Shown here in pieces: positions 8,729 to 15,837 of a stretch of 48,093 nucleotides of DNA. Origin of the DNA: an uncultured Bacteroidia bacterium. Its GTDB lineage: Bacteria; Bacteroidota; Bacteroidia; Bacteroidales; Prolixibacteraceae. Position 1 is the stretch's first letter; each line of letters opens with the position of its first letter. Made by a program: the position numbers and the translations under genes. The notes beneath the pieces were generated by a model. That model searched no databases. It saw only the letters and a list, made by a program, of their open reading frames with translations, and was not told where the DNA came from. The stretch lies in assembly GCA_903927965.1 (NCBI GenBank), contig CAIYPA010000051.1, forward strand, positions 1 to 48,093. The letters are read 5' to 3'.

Positions 8729-9028
8729 ATGAAAAAACTGGTCATATTATTTTTGGCCTTGAATCCCGTTGTTTCGAATTGCAGTAAGGAAACTGAAGCT
8801 GACTTGCAATTGCAGATCAGGGAAATTGCCTGGAATTCGTTAAGCGAACAAGAAAAATTAACAGTGAATGTTGATTGGAAACAAGCGCCTGTAAGTGAAT
8901 CAAGCTACAACCAAAAAAGTGTTTATGCTGTGCGCTTCAACACTACTTATGATGCTTTATTGGGACCAATTACCGTATATGTCGATATTTCCACCAAAGT
9001 TGTTTTAGGCCAGGCGTTAAGGGATTGA
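8729..9028 (+). CDS. Small lipoprotein-like protein, copy 2
   Basis: 99 residues, same length as and mostly identical to the preceding gene (MKKLVILFLALNPVVSNC, LQIREIAWNSL, LTVNVDWKQAPVSES, YAVRFNTTYDALLGPI, YVDISTKVVLGQ). The 21-base spacing and shared reading pattern show a tandem duplication. Substitutions keep the frame and the VYAVRFNT core, so both copies look maintained. Function unknown. Confidence 0.7.
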   Translation: MKKLVILFLALNPVVSNCSKETEADLQLQIREIAWNSLSEQEKLTVNVDWKQAPVSESSYNQKSVYAVRFNTTYDALLGPITVYVDISTKVVLGQALRD

Positions 9029-9180
9029 TCAATTTAATCACATTCAAATGGTTTGATTACTTATTTATCAAGGGACATCTTCGCCACCTATCTCATTAAA
9101 TGTGGAAAACAGGGGTTTATCATTCTGGTGAAAGAACGAAATTTCGATATTGGAGAGAGTTGGAAACAAATAAAATTGGC

Positions 9181-9288
9181 CCTGAATAACAAAAACACAG
9201 CACCGCAAATTATCAAAACTTGCAAAATTTGCGAGTTTTGATAATTTGATATTATCAAAGTGGTAACCGGATTACGCCGTTCGGGCAA
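9181..9288 (+). repeat. Palindromic repeat, copy 2, running into ATPase gene
   Basis: Same element as at 8223-8330. Inverted arms 9206-9222 and 9232-9248 pair over 17 positions with one G-U. The palindrome's right arm ends exactly where the truncated ATPase coding sequence begins (FDIIKVVTGLRRSGKS), so it stands in place of the expected N-terminal 20-30 codons. Confidence 0.8.
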
Positions 9289-10414
9289 ATCTACACTGTT
9301 GGAGTTGTTTAGAAATCGTTTGCAAAAAGAAGGTGTAATGCCCGATCAAATTCAGTTTTTCAATTTTGAATTACCCGAAAACTTTCTGAACAAGTCGTGG
9401 GATATGTTATATTTTGAAATAAAATCCAAATTAAAGCAAGATAAATCAAATTACATTTTTCTCGATGAAATTCAGAATATTGCTGACTTTGAAAAATTGG
9501 TTGATGGACTCTATGCAAGCCAAAATACAGATGTATATATTACAGGTTCAAATGCAAATTTGTTATCGAGTGAATTGGCTACCTTATTGAGTGGAAGGTA
9601 TATAGAAATTTCAATTTTGCCATTTTCGTTTGCTGAATACTTGGAGAGCAGGAGAATTGAAACAAGCAATAAGTATCTGAATTACGAAGCTCTGTTTTTT
9701 GATTATGTGAATGAAACTTCGTTGCCAAAGGGCGTGGAATTACGAGAAGAAGGCTTTGACAAAGTTTACGAATATCTCGAAGCATTGTATGCCACGATTA
9801 TTGAAAAAGACATAACACAAAGGCATAAAATCAACGACAAACGTGCTTTTGGCAATGTAGCAAAATTTGTCGCAACCAATATAGGCAGTCAGGTGTCGCC
9901 CGGCAGTATATCAAAAGCACTGAAGGCCGATAATCAGAGCGTACACCATGCAACAGTGGAGAAATTCATAGATTATTTGGTTGAAAGCTTTGTTTTTTAC
10001 CGCGTTAATCGATTTGATATAAAGGGCAAAAAACAGCTTGCCACACAGGAAAAATATTATCTTGTTGATTTGGGGTTGTTGAATGTGATGGTAGGCAGGG
10101 AAAGGACAGCAGATAAAGGTCATATCCTTGAAAATATTGTATATCTTGAACTTTTAAGACGGGGGTACAAAATTTGGACAGGCACACTTCGCAACGGCGA
10201 AATTGATTTTACCGTCAAAAATCGCAACGGCGAAATTGAATATTATCAGGTAGCATGGGAAATCACAAATGAAGAAACGGAAAAACGCGAATTTACACCA
10301 TTAGAAACCGTTAAAGACAATTACCCGAAATTTTTGCTAACAACCGAATCATTTCCACTAGGCAGGGCGGGTATAATTCACCGAAACGTATTTGAATGGC
10401 TGCTGGAAAAATAA
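9260..10414 (+). CDS. AAA ATPase with DUF4143, N-terminus missing
   Basis: 384 residues from GTG 9260 (frame open back to 9245). Seen: Walker A GLRRSGKST at the very start, Walker B YIFLDEIQNI (about residues 70-79), the TGSNANLLSSELATLLSGR sensor segment (about 95-113), and a C-terminal DUF4143 restriction-endonuclease-like domain with KYYLVDLGLLN, GHILENIVYLELLRRGY and NGEIDF. Full-length members have about 20-30 residues before the P-loop, ending in a segment like IIKVVTG; here a stop codon and a palindrome replace them. The family is widespread and its role is unknown (suggested nucleic acid or defence functions are not established). It may be inactive or use a poor start. Confidence 0.75.
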   Translation: MVTGLRRSGKSTLLELFRNRLQKEGVMPDQIQFFNFELPENFLNKSWDMLYFEIKSKLKQDKSNYIFLDEIQNIADFEKLVDGLYASQNTDVYITGSNANLLSSELATLLSGRYIEISILPFSFAEYLESRRIETSNKYLNYEALFFDYVNETSLPKGVELREEGFDKVYEYLEALYATIIEKDITQRHKINDKRAFGNVAKFVATNIGSQVSPGSISKALKADNQSVHHATVEKFIDYLVESFVFYRVNRFDIKGKKQLATQEKYYLVDLGLLNVMVGRERTADKGHILENIVYLELLRRGYKIWTGTLRNGEIDFTVKNRNGEIEYYQVAWEITNEETEKREFTPLETVKDNYPKFLLTTESFPLGRAGIIHRNVFEWLLEK

Positions 10415-10503
10415 TTAGAAAGAAAAAAATCGGTCACACGACTACGTGAAGATGCTTGAAGGGGTCCTGAAGGCTATTTGTGCGTTGTCTATAGCTCAAA
10501 ACG

Positions 10504-10673
10504 CCGGATGCGCAAAGCGTACCGCCTTAGAAAACACGAACTTTATGAATTGCTCGACTCAAACGGCAAAAAGATTGTTTTTTTGCTGGTTTACATTGCA
10601 AAGGGAAAATGGATTATAAACAGTTGGAAAGTTCAATGAATTAGGTGATTGCGAAATTTGGGAAAAAGCCTAA
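10504..10673 (+). pseudogene. Broken second copy of the rnpA 3' end
   Basis: Bases here match the last 170 bases of rnpA (about 7998-8175) with long identical runs, for example CTCGACTCAAACGGCAAAAA and TTGCTGGTTTACATTGC. Read in the rnpA frame it starts RMRKAYRLRKHELYELLDSNGKKIVF, loses the frame through a one-base deletion near 10607 (GCAAAGGGAAAATGG against GCCAAAGAAGAATTGG), and has an in-frame TAG further on. No 5' half of rnpA is present. This looks like a duplication scar flanking the lipoprotein/ATPase segment. Confidence 0.85.
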
Positions 10674-10913
10674 CAGAAAAACAGGAATAACATAATTTCA
10701 TAAAGGAAAGATCGTTACTTTTACAGGATGGTTTGTTTAAAAAGTAGTAAATAGTGATTTTGTAATTTGGCATAAATGGTGATTTCAAGAATTTAAACAC
10801 TTATTATTCTGATTATGAATAATCTATATCAATTGTTAGTTCGATAATGCAGGAAATGACCATTTTCATGGTGGTAACATAATCGTCGGATACAAAAATA
10901 GGAGAGACATATT
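10674..10913. other. Intergenic, AT-rich, no gene seen
   Basis: With the preceding 10415-10503 and the rnpA fragment this makes about 500 bases without an intact gene. The part next to 10914 carries a GGAG motif (TAGGAGAGACATATT) just upstream of the next start, an unusually good Shine-Dalgarno for this phylum. No perfect TAnnTTTG box was found. Confidence 0.4.
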
Positions 10914-11945
10914 ATGAGAAATAGGATTGTGATATTCATTGTAATTATAGGCGTTTTCATTAATAATGCGCTAGGCAAGTATGAACCCAATAAAGTTGAC
11001 TCCTTGAAAAATGAGATCGAAGTATTAAGACACCAAGTAAACGAACTCGATGAGAGACAAAGATTTTATGGAGAGCAAATAAATGGTCAGACGGGCTTGC
11101 TCGATACTGCATTTGATGGAATCTCTGCTGAATTAAGTGCATCATCAAACTTCATTGGAATACTTGGTATTATCATTGCCATTATCAGTGTAGGTTTGGG
11201 TGTCTATGTCGCAAGAATTGAAAAAAACGTCAAAATAATGAAAACTGATAGTGAGTTATTATTACAAAGAAATATTCAGATTAAGCAAGAGGTTGAAGAG
11301 TTAAGTGAAAAAATGACAAAAGACATTTCAGGATTATACACACTTATTCGAAATGAAGAATCAAATCAAATGATTGATAGACTTATTTCTGTTCCGGAAG
11401 ATATAATTAACCTATTTAATAATTTAACAAGTAGAGATTTAGAAAAAGAGCATTTCTCTAAAATAAAGGAAGCATTTCTGCAATTAGAACCAAATGTACT
11501 CGGATACCAAAGTTATCTAACATTATTTTTCCAACATTTCTCTGATCTATCGCTTCTTGACAATGATATAAAACCCAAATTTTTAAAGTCCTTGCCAGAG
11601 AATTTTTCAAATGCATTTAAAAATGACATATTGAAATCTACAAATGACTTTTTTAATGCAGTTTTACAACAATCAATATCAAAATCCATCAATGAAATTA
11701 ATGAATATATTTTAACACTTTGTAATTCATCTTTTGCTGAGACGGAAGAAGTATATTTCGTAATAAACAATGCGATGAAAAGTAGAGGAAGTAAATTTGA
11801 ATTATATGATTGTATTAGCAAAGCAATTGAATTCAGATTATTCAGAAAGAATTTTGGAAAATTGATTTTGGACTATAAATTCGAGAATCTTTCTCCTAAA
11901 GAAAATGCAATAATTCAAGATATTAACAGCGTAACAACGATATAA
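10914..11945 (+). CDS. Membrane-anchored coiled-coil protein of unknown function
   Basis: 343 residues, strongly AT-rich compared with its neighbours. Seen: N-terminal signal or anchor (IVIFIVIIGVFINNALG), coiled-coil heptads (about 28-55, VDSLKNEIEVLRHQVNELDE), one membrane helix (about 80-100, FIGILGIIIAIISVGLGVYV), a second coiled coil (about 102-140), and a soluble helical C-terminal domain of about 200 residues rich in Asn, Phe and Leu. I do not recognise the family. It ends one base before the next gene, so the two are an operon. The topology suggests a periplasmic N-terminal stalk and cytoplasmic C-terminal domain, or the reverse. A phage-exclusion or stress-sensor role is conceivable but unsupported. 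Confidence 0.75.
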   Translation: MRNRIVIFIVIIGVFINNALGKYEPNKVDSLKNEIEVLRHQVNELDERQRFYGEQINGQTGLLDTAFDGISAELSASSNFIGILGIIIAIISVGLGVYVARIEKNVKIMKTDSELLLQRNIQIKQEVEELSEKMTKDISGLYTLIRNEESNQMIDRLISVPEDIINLFNNLTSRDLEKEHFSKIKEAFLQLEPNVLGYQSYLTLFFQHFSDLSLLDNDIKPKFLKSLPENFSNAFKNDILKSTNDFFNAVLQQSISKSINEINEYILTLCNSSFAETEEVYFVINNAMKSRGSKFELYDCISKAIEFRLFRKNFGKLILDYKFENLSPKENAIIQDINSVTTI

Positions 11946-11946
11946 A

Positions 11947-12207
11947 ATGAGCACATTTTCTATTGCAATAAAAACAGGTCTTCTTACTAATAATGTAATA
12001 AACCTTTTAAATGGAGATGCAGACGTTGGTACTGCAAGTAAGCTTGGTGTGATGAGATTTTCTCTTCAGGAATTTCTTAATGGCAAGGCAAATATTTCTA
12101 TGGCATCAAAACTTGGATTAATGACTAGTGATTTACAATTGTTGTTAGACATTATAGGTAAACAAGGTGCTATAGGACTAATCATAGGTTTATTAATGAA
12201 GAAATAA
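11947..12207 (+). CDS. Small three-repeat protein, unknown
   Basis: 86 residues, starting one base after the upstream stop codon, so translationally linked to the membrane coiled-coil protein. It is built of a repeating unit of about 23 residues: VINLLNGDADVGTASKLG, then LQEFLNGKANISMASKLG, then a degenerate LQLLLDIIGKQGAIGLIIG. The C-terminus (AIGLIIGLLMKK) is hydrophobic with a basic end. I do not recognise a family; the LNGxAxxxxASKLG unit faintly recalls a helix-turn-helix. AT-rich like its partner, which suggests they arrived together. Confidence 0.65.
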   Translation: MSTFSIAIKTGLLTNNVINLLNGDADVGTASKLGVMRFSLQEFLNGKANISMASKLGLMTSDLQLLLDIIGKQGAIGLIIGLLMKK

Positions 12208-12306
12208 TATCTATTTTTATTCAATAGGACTTCATGTTGTCAGCAAAGCCCAGCCTGAGCAAAGTTTTAAAATGTGATTGTTGAACTTTATAATTTTTAA
12301 CGCAAC

Positions 12307-12846
12307 ATGGACAAACAAAGAAAAGCAGAAATCGAAATCAGAAAAAATCAAATCCTGGATCTGATTAAGGAATTTTGTAATCTGAAACTTGATGCAGAGT
12401 ATTTGGAATTATCGGAACAACTTTTAAACAAACTGGGAAGAAAAAGGGATGTTCCATTTATTGCCGGAAAGATCGAAATTTGGGCAGTGGCCGTAATCCA
12501 TGCCCTTGGCACCATTAATTTTCTTTTTGACAAATCATTTGAACCCTATGTTACAGTGGATGAAATCAATGGCTTTTTTCAGACGAACAAGTCTTCGACC
12601 GGGCAAAAATCGAAATTCATAAGGGACTTGTTAAGACTCGGCTACTACGACAGCGAGTTTTCAACCACTCGTATGAAGCAGAACAATCCATTTGATAAAT
12701 TGACAATGGTTAATGGTTTCATTGTATCGAAAGTGCCTTTGGCAGAAGCAATTACAAAAAAGGAACCCTTACCAAAAATACAAATCAAAAAAGAGAGTAA
12801 AGTCAATTTGGACGATTCCCAATTGAGTCTTTTTTCTAATGAATAA
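12307..12846 (+). CDS. DUF6398 domain protein
   Basis: 179 residues. The N-terminal 120 residues match DUF6398: IKEFCNLKLDAEYLEL, LLNKLGRKRDVPFIAGKIEIWA, VIHALGTINFLFDKS and a segment VTVDEINGFFQTNKSSTGQKS that reads like a small helix-turn-helix. The C-terminal 50 residues are lysine-rich and unconserved. Function is unknown; the arrangement of a helical domain plus a possible HTH suggests a regulatory role, which is inference. Ten bases separate it from the spike-protein gene, so the two are likely cotranscribed. Confidence 0.7.
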   Translation: MDKQRKAEIEIRKNQILDLIKEFCNLKLDAEYLELSEQLLNKLGRKRDVPFIAGKIEIWAVAVIHALGTINFLFDKSFEPYVTVDEINGFFQTNKSSTGQKSKFIRDLLRLGYYDSEFSTTRMKQNNPFDKLTMVNGFIVSKVPLAEAITKKEPLPKIQIKKESKVNLDDSQLSLFSNE

Positions 12847-12855
12847 ACAAATCAG

Positions 12856-13629
12856 ATGACGGCAAAAAAAACCGTAACAAAAAAAGTTTCCGACTCAAAA
12901 ACCACCACCCCACCGGATGTGGTATCTACACCTATAGGAACGGTGCCCGCAGCAGCAGGAATGGTTATCGGGAAAGTCAGGCAGTTGGGCAATGATCCCC
13001 TCAACGAAAACCGCATTCTCATCGGGCTACCCTGGCCTGACGGAAGTACAAAAGATTTGTGGGCACGAGTGGCAACCCTCTATGCAACACAAGGGGCGGG
13101 TAGCTTTTTTCTTCCTGAGATTGGGGATGAAGTGGTGGTCGGATTCTTCAATCAGGATCTCAATTGTCCGGTAATTCTCGGAAGCCTCATTGGCAACAGG
13201 CAAACTCCACCTTATCCCTGCACGGAACAGAATCAGAAGAAAGCCATTGTAACCCGGGAAAAATTAAAGATTGAATTTGATGAGGAGAAGAAGATCATCT
13301 CCATCGTGACACCAGGTAATAACCAATTGGTTATTAGTGATGAAGGAAAGTCCATTCAGCTATCCGATCAGAATGGAAATAAGCTGAGTCTCGATTCAAA
13401 CGGAATAACCCTATCTTCTGCCAAAGATATCATCCTGAAATCTAAGGGAAACGTTATTATTGATTCTGCTTCCAATATAAATATTGGATCCAAATCAGAT
13501 ATTGTTCTAAACGGGTTGAACGTAAAAGCCACTGCCCAGATTGGATTTACTGGTAAAGGCAATGCAACAGCCGAATTATCGGCCGCCGGTACGACCACTG
13601 TCAAAGGTGGAATAGTCATGATCAACTAA
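12856..13629 (+). CDS. VgrG C-terminal / gpV-like spike protein
   Basis: 257 residues. After a 35-residue Lys/Thr/Pro-rich leader comes a gp5/VgrG-type OB fold (about 37-120: GMVIGKVRQLGNDP, RILIGLPWPDG, WARVATLYATQGAGSFFLPEIGDEVVVGFF, PVILGSL), then a beta-helix of short repeats (about 130-257: ISIVTPGNNQLVISDE, KDIILKSKGNVIIDSASNINIG) ending KGGIVMIN, as VgrG needles do. In type VI secretion, contractile injection systems and phage tails this trimer forms the puncturing spike. The usual N-terminal gp27-like half is absent and the upstream sequence does not encode it. The PAAR tip gene follows 11 bases later. No sheath, tube or baseplate genes are in the window, so it is an orphan spike module. 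Confidence 0.85.
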   Translation: MTAKKTVTKKVSDSKTTTPPDVVSTPIGTVPAAAGMVIGKVRQLGNDPLNENRILIGLPWPDGSTKDLWARVATLYATQGAGSFFLPEIGDEVVVGFFNQDLNCPVILGSLIGNRQTPPYPCTEQNQKKAIVTREKLKIEFDEEKKIISIVTPGNNQLVISDEGKSIQLSDQNGNKLSLDSNGITLSSAKDIILKSKGNVIIDSASNINIGSKSDIVLNGLNVKATAQIGFTGKGNATAELSAAGTTTVKGGIVMIN

Positions 13630-13640
13630 AAAAAACGAAT

Positions 13641-13940
13641 ATGCCTCCAGCAGCAAGATTAACAGACATGCACACTTGCCCGATGCAAACGCCGGGTATT
13701 CCTCCTATTCCGCACATTGGCGGACCTGTTGTGGGGCCCGGGGCACCAACAGTTCTTATCGGCAAGATGCCAGCCTCAGTCATGGGTGACAGTTGCGTTT
13801 GTGTCGGCTCTCCCGATTCAATCATCAAAGGGTCAGCCACGGTGATGATCTGTGGTAAACCTGCAGCCCGAATGGGCGATACCACAGTGCATGGTGGTAC
13901 AATTATATTGGGATGCCCTACAGTACTGATTGGCGGTTAA
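13641..13940 (+). CDS. PAAR-domain spike tip protein
   Basis: 99 residues, wholly a PAAR domain: PPAARLTDMHTCPM at the start, then GGPVVGPGAPTVLIGKMPAS, DSCVCVGSPDSIIKGSATVMICGKPAARMGDTTVHGG and GCPTVLIGG. PAAR proteins cap VgrG/gpV trimers as a sharpened, metal-binding cone and can carry effectors. His and Cys residues that could bind metal are present (H11, C13, H84, C91 by position). No effector domain is fused. It follows the spike gene in one operon, and a small hairpin closes the gene. Confidence 0.9.
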   Translation: MPPAARLTDMHTCPMQTPGIPPIPHIGGPVVGPGAPTVLIGKMPASVMGDSCVCVGSPDSIIKGSATVMICGKPAARMGDTTVHGGTIILGCPTVLIGG

Positions 13941-13953
13941 ACGTAACCGCTTT
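13933..13953 (+). terminator. Small terminator after PAAR gene
   Basis: GCGGTTA (13933-13939) pairs with TAACCGC (13944-13950), loop AACG, then TTT. The stem overlaps the PAAR stop codon. Weak T-tract. Confidence 0.45.
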
Positions 13954-14025
13954 AGGAAGAGGGCTAAACCCGAAACAGCAATTTATAGTTTTAACAAGCA
14001 TAAGAAATAGTCTAATATCTATAAA

Positions 14026-14739
14026 ATGAAACGAACCTTATTTGTGATTTTCCTTGTATTATTTATGAATACCTGGATATCTGCTCAAAAACAAAAACCG
14101 GTAGTTGTAAAGGCGGGTACGAGCCTGAACGAGTATTTCCCGATGTCGGAAAGGTACCTTTATCCAGAGTTTACCCAGGGGAAAGGCTTTTTTCAAAACA
14201 ACATGATCGTTCCTTGCCTTTTTAATCTTAACCTTTTGTCAGGCGAGATGGAGTTTATCAGCTCGAAAGATACTCTGTTAATTGCAAAAAAGACGGAGAT
14301 TATTTCGATCGTCGTGGCGAAGGATACTTTTTATTATCATGATGCTTATCTGCAACTGATCCAAAGTGGGCCGCTCAAACTCTTTTTGAAGCGGGGCCTT
14401 AAAATTCAGGATATTCGTAAGGAGGGCGCCATGGGGACTATCAACAGAACTGCGGCTTCCGATTCTTATAGCTTTATCGTATTGGGCAAGCGCTCCTTTG
14501 ATTTGAAACCGACCGAAGACGTTGTACTCCAGAAAACCCAGGAGTATTTCTATTCATTGTGGGGGGGTGACTTTATACCATACACCCGGAAAAATATCCA
14601 AAAGGTCCTGCAGGGAAGGGAGAATGTGATCAAGGATTTCATAAAGTCCAATTCAACCGATTTTGATTCAAGGGAGGATATTATTCGGTTGACTGATTAT
14701 GTGAACATGCTTTTATCAAAAAATTCAGGGAAACCATAA
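14026..14739 (+). CDS. Exported protein of unknown function
   Basis: 237 residues with a Sec signal peptide (TLFVIFLVLFMNTWISAQ, cleavage after SAQ). The mature part has GTSLNEYFPMSERYLYPEFTQGKGFF, then NLLSGEMEFISSKDTLLI and a helical C-terminus. I do not recognise a named domain; similar exported proteins with a motif like L-Y-P-x-F-x-x-G are common in Bacteroidota as hypothetical proteins. It sits five bases before an exported alpha/beta hydrolase, suggesting one operon. Role unknown. Confidence 0.7.
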   Translation: MKRTLFVIFLVLFMNTWISAQKQKPVVVKAGTSLNEYFPMSERYLYPEFTQGKGFFQNNMIVPCLFNLNLLSGEMEFISSKDTLLIAKKTEIISIVVAKDTFYYHDAYLQLIQSGPLKLFLKRGLKIQDIRKEGAMGTINRTAASDSYSFIVLGKRSFDLKPTEDVVLQKTQEYFYSLWGGDFIPYTRKNIQKVLQGRENVIKDFIKSNSTDFDSREDIIRLTDYVNMLLSKNSGKP

Positions 14740-14744
14740 ATAAG

Positions 14745-15668
14745 ATGAAACGGTTTGTGCTTTTGGTTTCATTGGTCTTCATGATCCCTACCCTGACGAT
14801 CAGGGCAGCAATTCTGAATGATTCGATCCCTTCGGGTAAAAATTTTGAAAAAGCCGCCTTCCGTCTCTGGTATCCCGATCAAACCAAAACAATCAAAGGA
14901 GTCATTGTTCTTGTACCCGGTTCAAATGGGGATGGCAGAGGGTTGGTCAATGATTTGTTATGGCAGGAACTCGCTACAAAACACAATTTTGCATTGTTGG
15001 GTTGTTATTTCACCGATCAGCCACATGATGAGATGGAGGTCGAGAATTACGCCAATGCAAAGGAGGGTAGCGGACAGGCACTGATAACTGCATTAACCAA
15101 ATTTGCACAAAAAACAGGATTACCAGAATTGGCAGATGCACCCCTTGTCTTGTGGGGACATTCAGCCGGAGGTGAATTCAACTACGAGTTTGTGAATTGG
15201 AAACCTGAGCGGGTGATCGCCTTTGTCGTTAACAAGGGCGGATTTTACTTCACTGCACTGAGTTCACGACAAGCCAGAGATGTACCGGGCCTTATTTTTA
15301 CCGGAGAAAAGGATTTACAGTCCCGAAAAGATATCCTGAAGGGGATTTTTTCAATCAACAGAAGGGTGGGGGCCCTATGGACATTTGCCGAAGAACCTGG
15401 GGCGGGACACGAAATAGGGCAAACACAAAAATTGGCCGGTATTTTTTTCAATGAGGTGATTCCCCTTCGGATTCACAAAAAGATTGATTTAAAAGACAAT
15501 TCAACGGAGCTTCAACCCATTTCTGTAAACTCTGGATTTGCCGGAAATTGTAAGACACTGAATTATAGTATAATATCCAACGAGCAAAAAGATCCTTCCA
15601 TCTCCTGGTTGCCAACGCTAAAATTTTCGGAGTCCTGGTTGTCTTTTATAAAGGGTTCTCCTTTTTAA
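14745..15668 (+). CDS. Exported alpha/beta hydrolase
   Basis: 307 residues with a Sec signal peptide (FVLLVSLVFMIPTLTIRAA). Alpha/beta-hydrolase features: oxyanion region VIVLVPGSNGDGRG (about 53-66), nucleophile elbow LWGHSAGGEF with Ser140, GLIFTGEKDL with the likely acid residue, and GAGHEIG with the catalytic His. The layout is like the PHB-depolymerase/LpqC or dienelactone-hydrolase branch. Expected to hydrolyse an ester or similar bond in the periplasm; substrate unknown. The C-terminal 60 residues look like a small beta extension. Cotranscribed with the exported protein before it. Confidence 0.8.
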   Translation: MKRFVLLVSLVFMIPTLTIRAAILNDSIPSGKNFEKAAFRLWYPDQTKTIKGVIVLVPGSNGDGRGLVNDLLWQELATKHNFALLGCYFTDQPHDEMEVENYANAKEGSGQALITALTKFAQKTGLPELADAPLVLWGHSAGGEFNYEFVNWKPERVIAFVVNKGGFYFTALSSRQARDVPGLIFTGEKDLQSRKDILKGIFSINRRVGALWTFAEEPGAGHEIGQTQKLAGIFFNEVIPLRIHKKIDLKDNSTELQPISVNSGFAGNCKTLNYSIISNEQKDPSISWLPTLKFSESWLSFIKGSPF

Positions 15669-15738
15669 TGTGAATCATTGAATTTCAGCTTACAGGGACT
15701 TAAAAATTCAGATCGTTTAGTCAAAAACCCGGTCAATT

Positions 15739-15787
15739 ATCTCCCAATATTTCCTAATTTGTGATTAATTAGGAAATATTGGGAGAT
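15739..15787 (+). promoter_or_regulatory. Perfect 21-bp inverted repeat upstream of fic
   Basis: Arms 15739-15759 and 15767-15787 are exact reverse complements (each holds CTCCCAATATTTCCTAATT), loop TGTGATT. It ends six bases before a TATATTTG -7 box and 51 bases before the fic ATG, so it lies where an operator would. There is no T-tract to make it a terminator. Confidence 0.65.
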
Positions 15788-15792
15788 ATGTT

Positions 15793-15800
15793 TATATTTG
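15793..15800 (+). promoter_or_regulatory. -7 box for fic
   Basis: TATATTTG is a perfect TAnnTTTG match, placing the transcript start near 15806, ahead of the ATG at 15838. The matching -33 TTG is not at canonical spacing; the inverted repeat occupies that position. Confidence 0.55.
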
Positions 15801-15837
15801 CCTAAATCAAAATTTCGGAAAATCAGGAGATTCCAGG

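Noticed and set aside
9053-9241. 62-codon frame ending in the palindromic repeat
   Set aside because: Its C-terminal third is translated repeat DNA and there is no recognisable domain; copy 1 of the repeat has no equivalent frame.
12307-12846. DUF6398 protein as a T6SS effector
   Set aside because: No catalytic motif and no link to the spike apart from adjacency; kept as unknown.
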